24,681 nucleotides of DNA from positions 1 to 24,681 of the forward strand of contig CAYUIG010000048.1 of the NCBI GenBank assembly GCA_964444685.1. Direction: 5' to 3'. The notes beneath the pieces are model-generated. The model did no database searches and was not told the DNA's origin. It saw nothing but the letters and a program-made list of their open reading frames with translations. Of this stretch, positions 23,821 through 24,681 are shown piece after piece. This stretch comes from CAYUIG01 sp964444685 (GTDB lineage: Bacteria; Gemmatimonadota; Gemmatimonadetes; Longimicrobiales; RSA9). The stretch's first letter is position 1. Each line of letters opens with the position of its first letter. Made by a program: the position numbers and the translations under genes.

Positions 23821-24681
23821 ACGCGCGCGCGGTCGCAACGCTCGTGATGCTGGCCGGCCTCGCCGCATGGGCCGGCGCGGCCGGTCGTCAGGAGGACTTC
23901 CCGCACGCGGAGCACCAGCGCCTCTTCCCTCTGTGCACCGGCTGTCACGAGGGCGTACCGACCGGGGATCGCGCCGACTTCTATCCCGAGCCCGCGCAGT
24001 GTGCGGGCTGCCACGACGGACAGGAGCTCGCGCGCGTGGCATGGACGGGTCCCGACCGCGAACCTGACAACGTGCGCTTCGAGCACCCCGGCCACGCGGC
24101 GGAGGTGGCGCGGCAGGGCGAGGAGCTGGACTGCGTCGAGTGCCATGTGGATCCCGGCGCACCGCGCATGCAGGTCGAGCCCGCGGTCGCGGAGCGCTGT
24201 CTCGCGTGTCACGAGCACGAGGCGGAGAGCCACTACGTCGATGCGCAGTGCGGACGCTGCCACATCCCGCTGGCCACCACCGCATTCGACGTCGAGCGCG
24301 TGCTGGCGCTGCCCCTGCCGGATGATCACGACGGCGGCTTCGTGCTGGACCGCCACGGCGACCTGGCCGCGGCCGAGCCCGCGCGCTGCGCCACCTGCCA
24401 CACGCGCGAACGCTGCACCGCGTGCCACGTGGACGCGGCAGGCGTGACCGAGATCGCGGCAATGCCGGACGCCGAGCCGCCGCTCGAGCTGCCATCGTTC
24501 CCGGCGCACTACCCGATCCCCGCATCGCACGAACGACTCGACTGGCTCTCGACGCACGGGACGGCCGCGACACGCCAGTCGTGCACGACCTGCCACACAC
24601 GCGACGACTGCACCGCATGCCACGTCGCGCCCGCGCCGGCGCCGGTCGGCGCGCTGCCCGCGCGGGCGGACGTGCAGGCGC
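23817..24681 (+). CDS. Periplasmic multiheme cytochrome c, 3' end outside the window
   Basis: An open frame from GTG 23817 (GTGA overlap with the barrel gene; GGGGAG six bases upstream) to the end of the window with no stop, giving 288 visible residues. The signal peptide ends near AGAAG (about residue 23), and no lipobox is seen. Nine CXXCH motifs begin at 40, 62, 106, 128, 145, 191, 200, 256 and 265. The pairs at 191-205 and 256-270 repeat the pattern CxTCHTRxxCTACHV almost exactly, showing an internal duplication. An N-terminal FPHAEH resembles the free distal-ligand histidines of c3- and MtrA-like proteins. It is probably the periplasmic or barrel-embedded cytochrome of this conduit. Its full length and heme number are unknown. 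Confidence 0.88.
   Translation, partial: MNARAVATLVMLAGLAAWAGAAGRQEDFPHAEHQRLFPLCTGCHEGVPTGDRADFYPEPAQCAGCHDGQELARVAWTGPDREPDNVRFEHPGHAAEVARQGEELDCVECHVDPGAPRMQVEPAVAERCLACHEHEAESHYVDAQCGRCHIPLATTAFDVERVLALPLPDDHDGGFVLDRHGDLAAAEPARCATCHTRERCTACHVDAAGVTEIAAMPDAEPPLELPSFPAHYPIPASHERLDWLSTHGTAATRQSCTTCHTRDDCTACHVAPAPAPVGALPARADVQA

Noticed and set aside
22120..24618. An 832-residue minus-strand open frame across the barrel and last cytochrome
   Set aside because: It is antisense to genes with clear heme motifs and GTGA couplings; the product is low-complexity.
1..24681. CRISPR array, tRNA, rRNA, insertion sequence or prophage
   Set aside because: No regularly spaced direct repeats, no cloverleaf-like or rRNA-like conserved blocks, and no transposase or integrase motifs were found on either strand by reading.

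Overview
The DNA is very GC-rich, with strong G/C preference at third codon positions, frequent GTG starts and many ATGA/GTGA stop-start overlaps. It carries outer-membrane proteins (a TonB-dependent-receptor-like protein, a beta-barrel, lipoproteins) together with membrane-anchored sulfatase-fold enzymes and large multiheme c-type cytochromes. This points to a diderm bacterium of high GC. Gemmatimonadota or a neighbouring phylum is my best guess from gene style; no marker gene in the window settles it.

Left half (1-11900) is mainly a cell-surface polysaccharide region. It starts with the tail of an FAD-dependent oxidoreductase and an overlapping UPF0104/LPG-synthase-type membrane protein (+). 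A tightly coupled minus-strand operon of four genes runs from 5830 to 1433: Gfo/Idh/MocA dehydrogenase, family 2 glycosyltransferase, Trm112-like zinc-ribbon methyltransferase, and Wzx-type flippase. Divergent from it is a membrane-anchored sulfatase-fold protein (6111-8057). A 48-residue single-span membrane protein (8004-8150, minus) runs into the 3' end of that gene. A possible small zinc-ribbon ORF, a NodB-type polysaccharide deacetylase, a second glycosyltransferase and a WbpP-like UDP-GlcNAc 4-epimerase follow on the plus strand.

Middle (11900-18875): the epimerase gene overlaps a 985-residue TonB-receptor-like protein, which is followed one base later by a lipoprotein with a prealbumin/SdrD-like domain. 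A second, paralogous membrane-anchored sulfatase-fold protein lies convergent to them. A two-CBS-domain protein and a DUF5658 membrane protein, again convergent, complete this part.

Right end (19237-24681, running off the window) is the most notable part: an operon-like series of four genes encoding a 9-heme lipoprotein cytochrome, a 20-heme NapC/NrfH-anchored cytochrome, an outer-membrane beta-barrel, and a periplasmic cytochrome with at least 9 heme motifs. The gene order and predicted locations suggest a trans-envelope electron conduit of the porin-cytochrome kind. It is built from parts that do not look like the classical Mtr proteins, and at least 38 heme sites are visible. The electron donor and acceptor cannot be read from the sequence.

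No rRNA, tRNA, CRISPR array, transposase or phage gene was seen.
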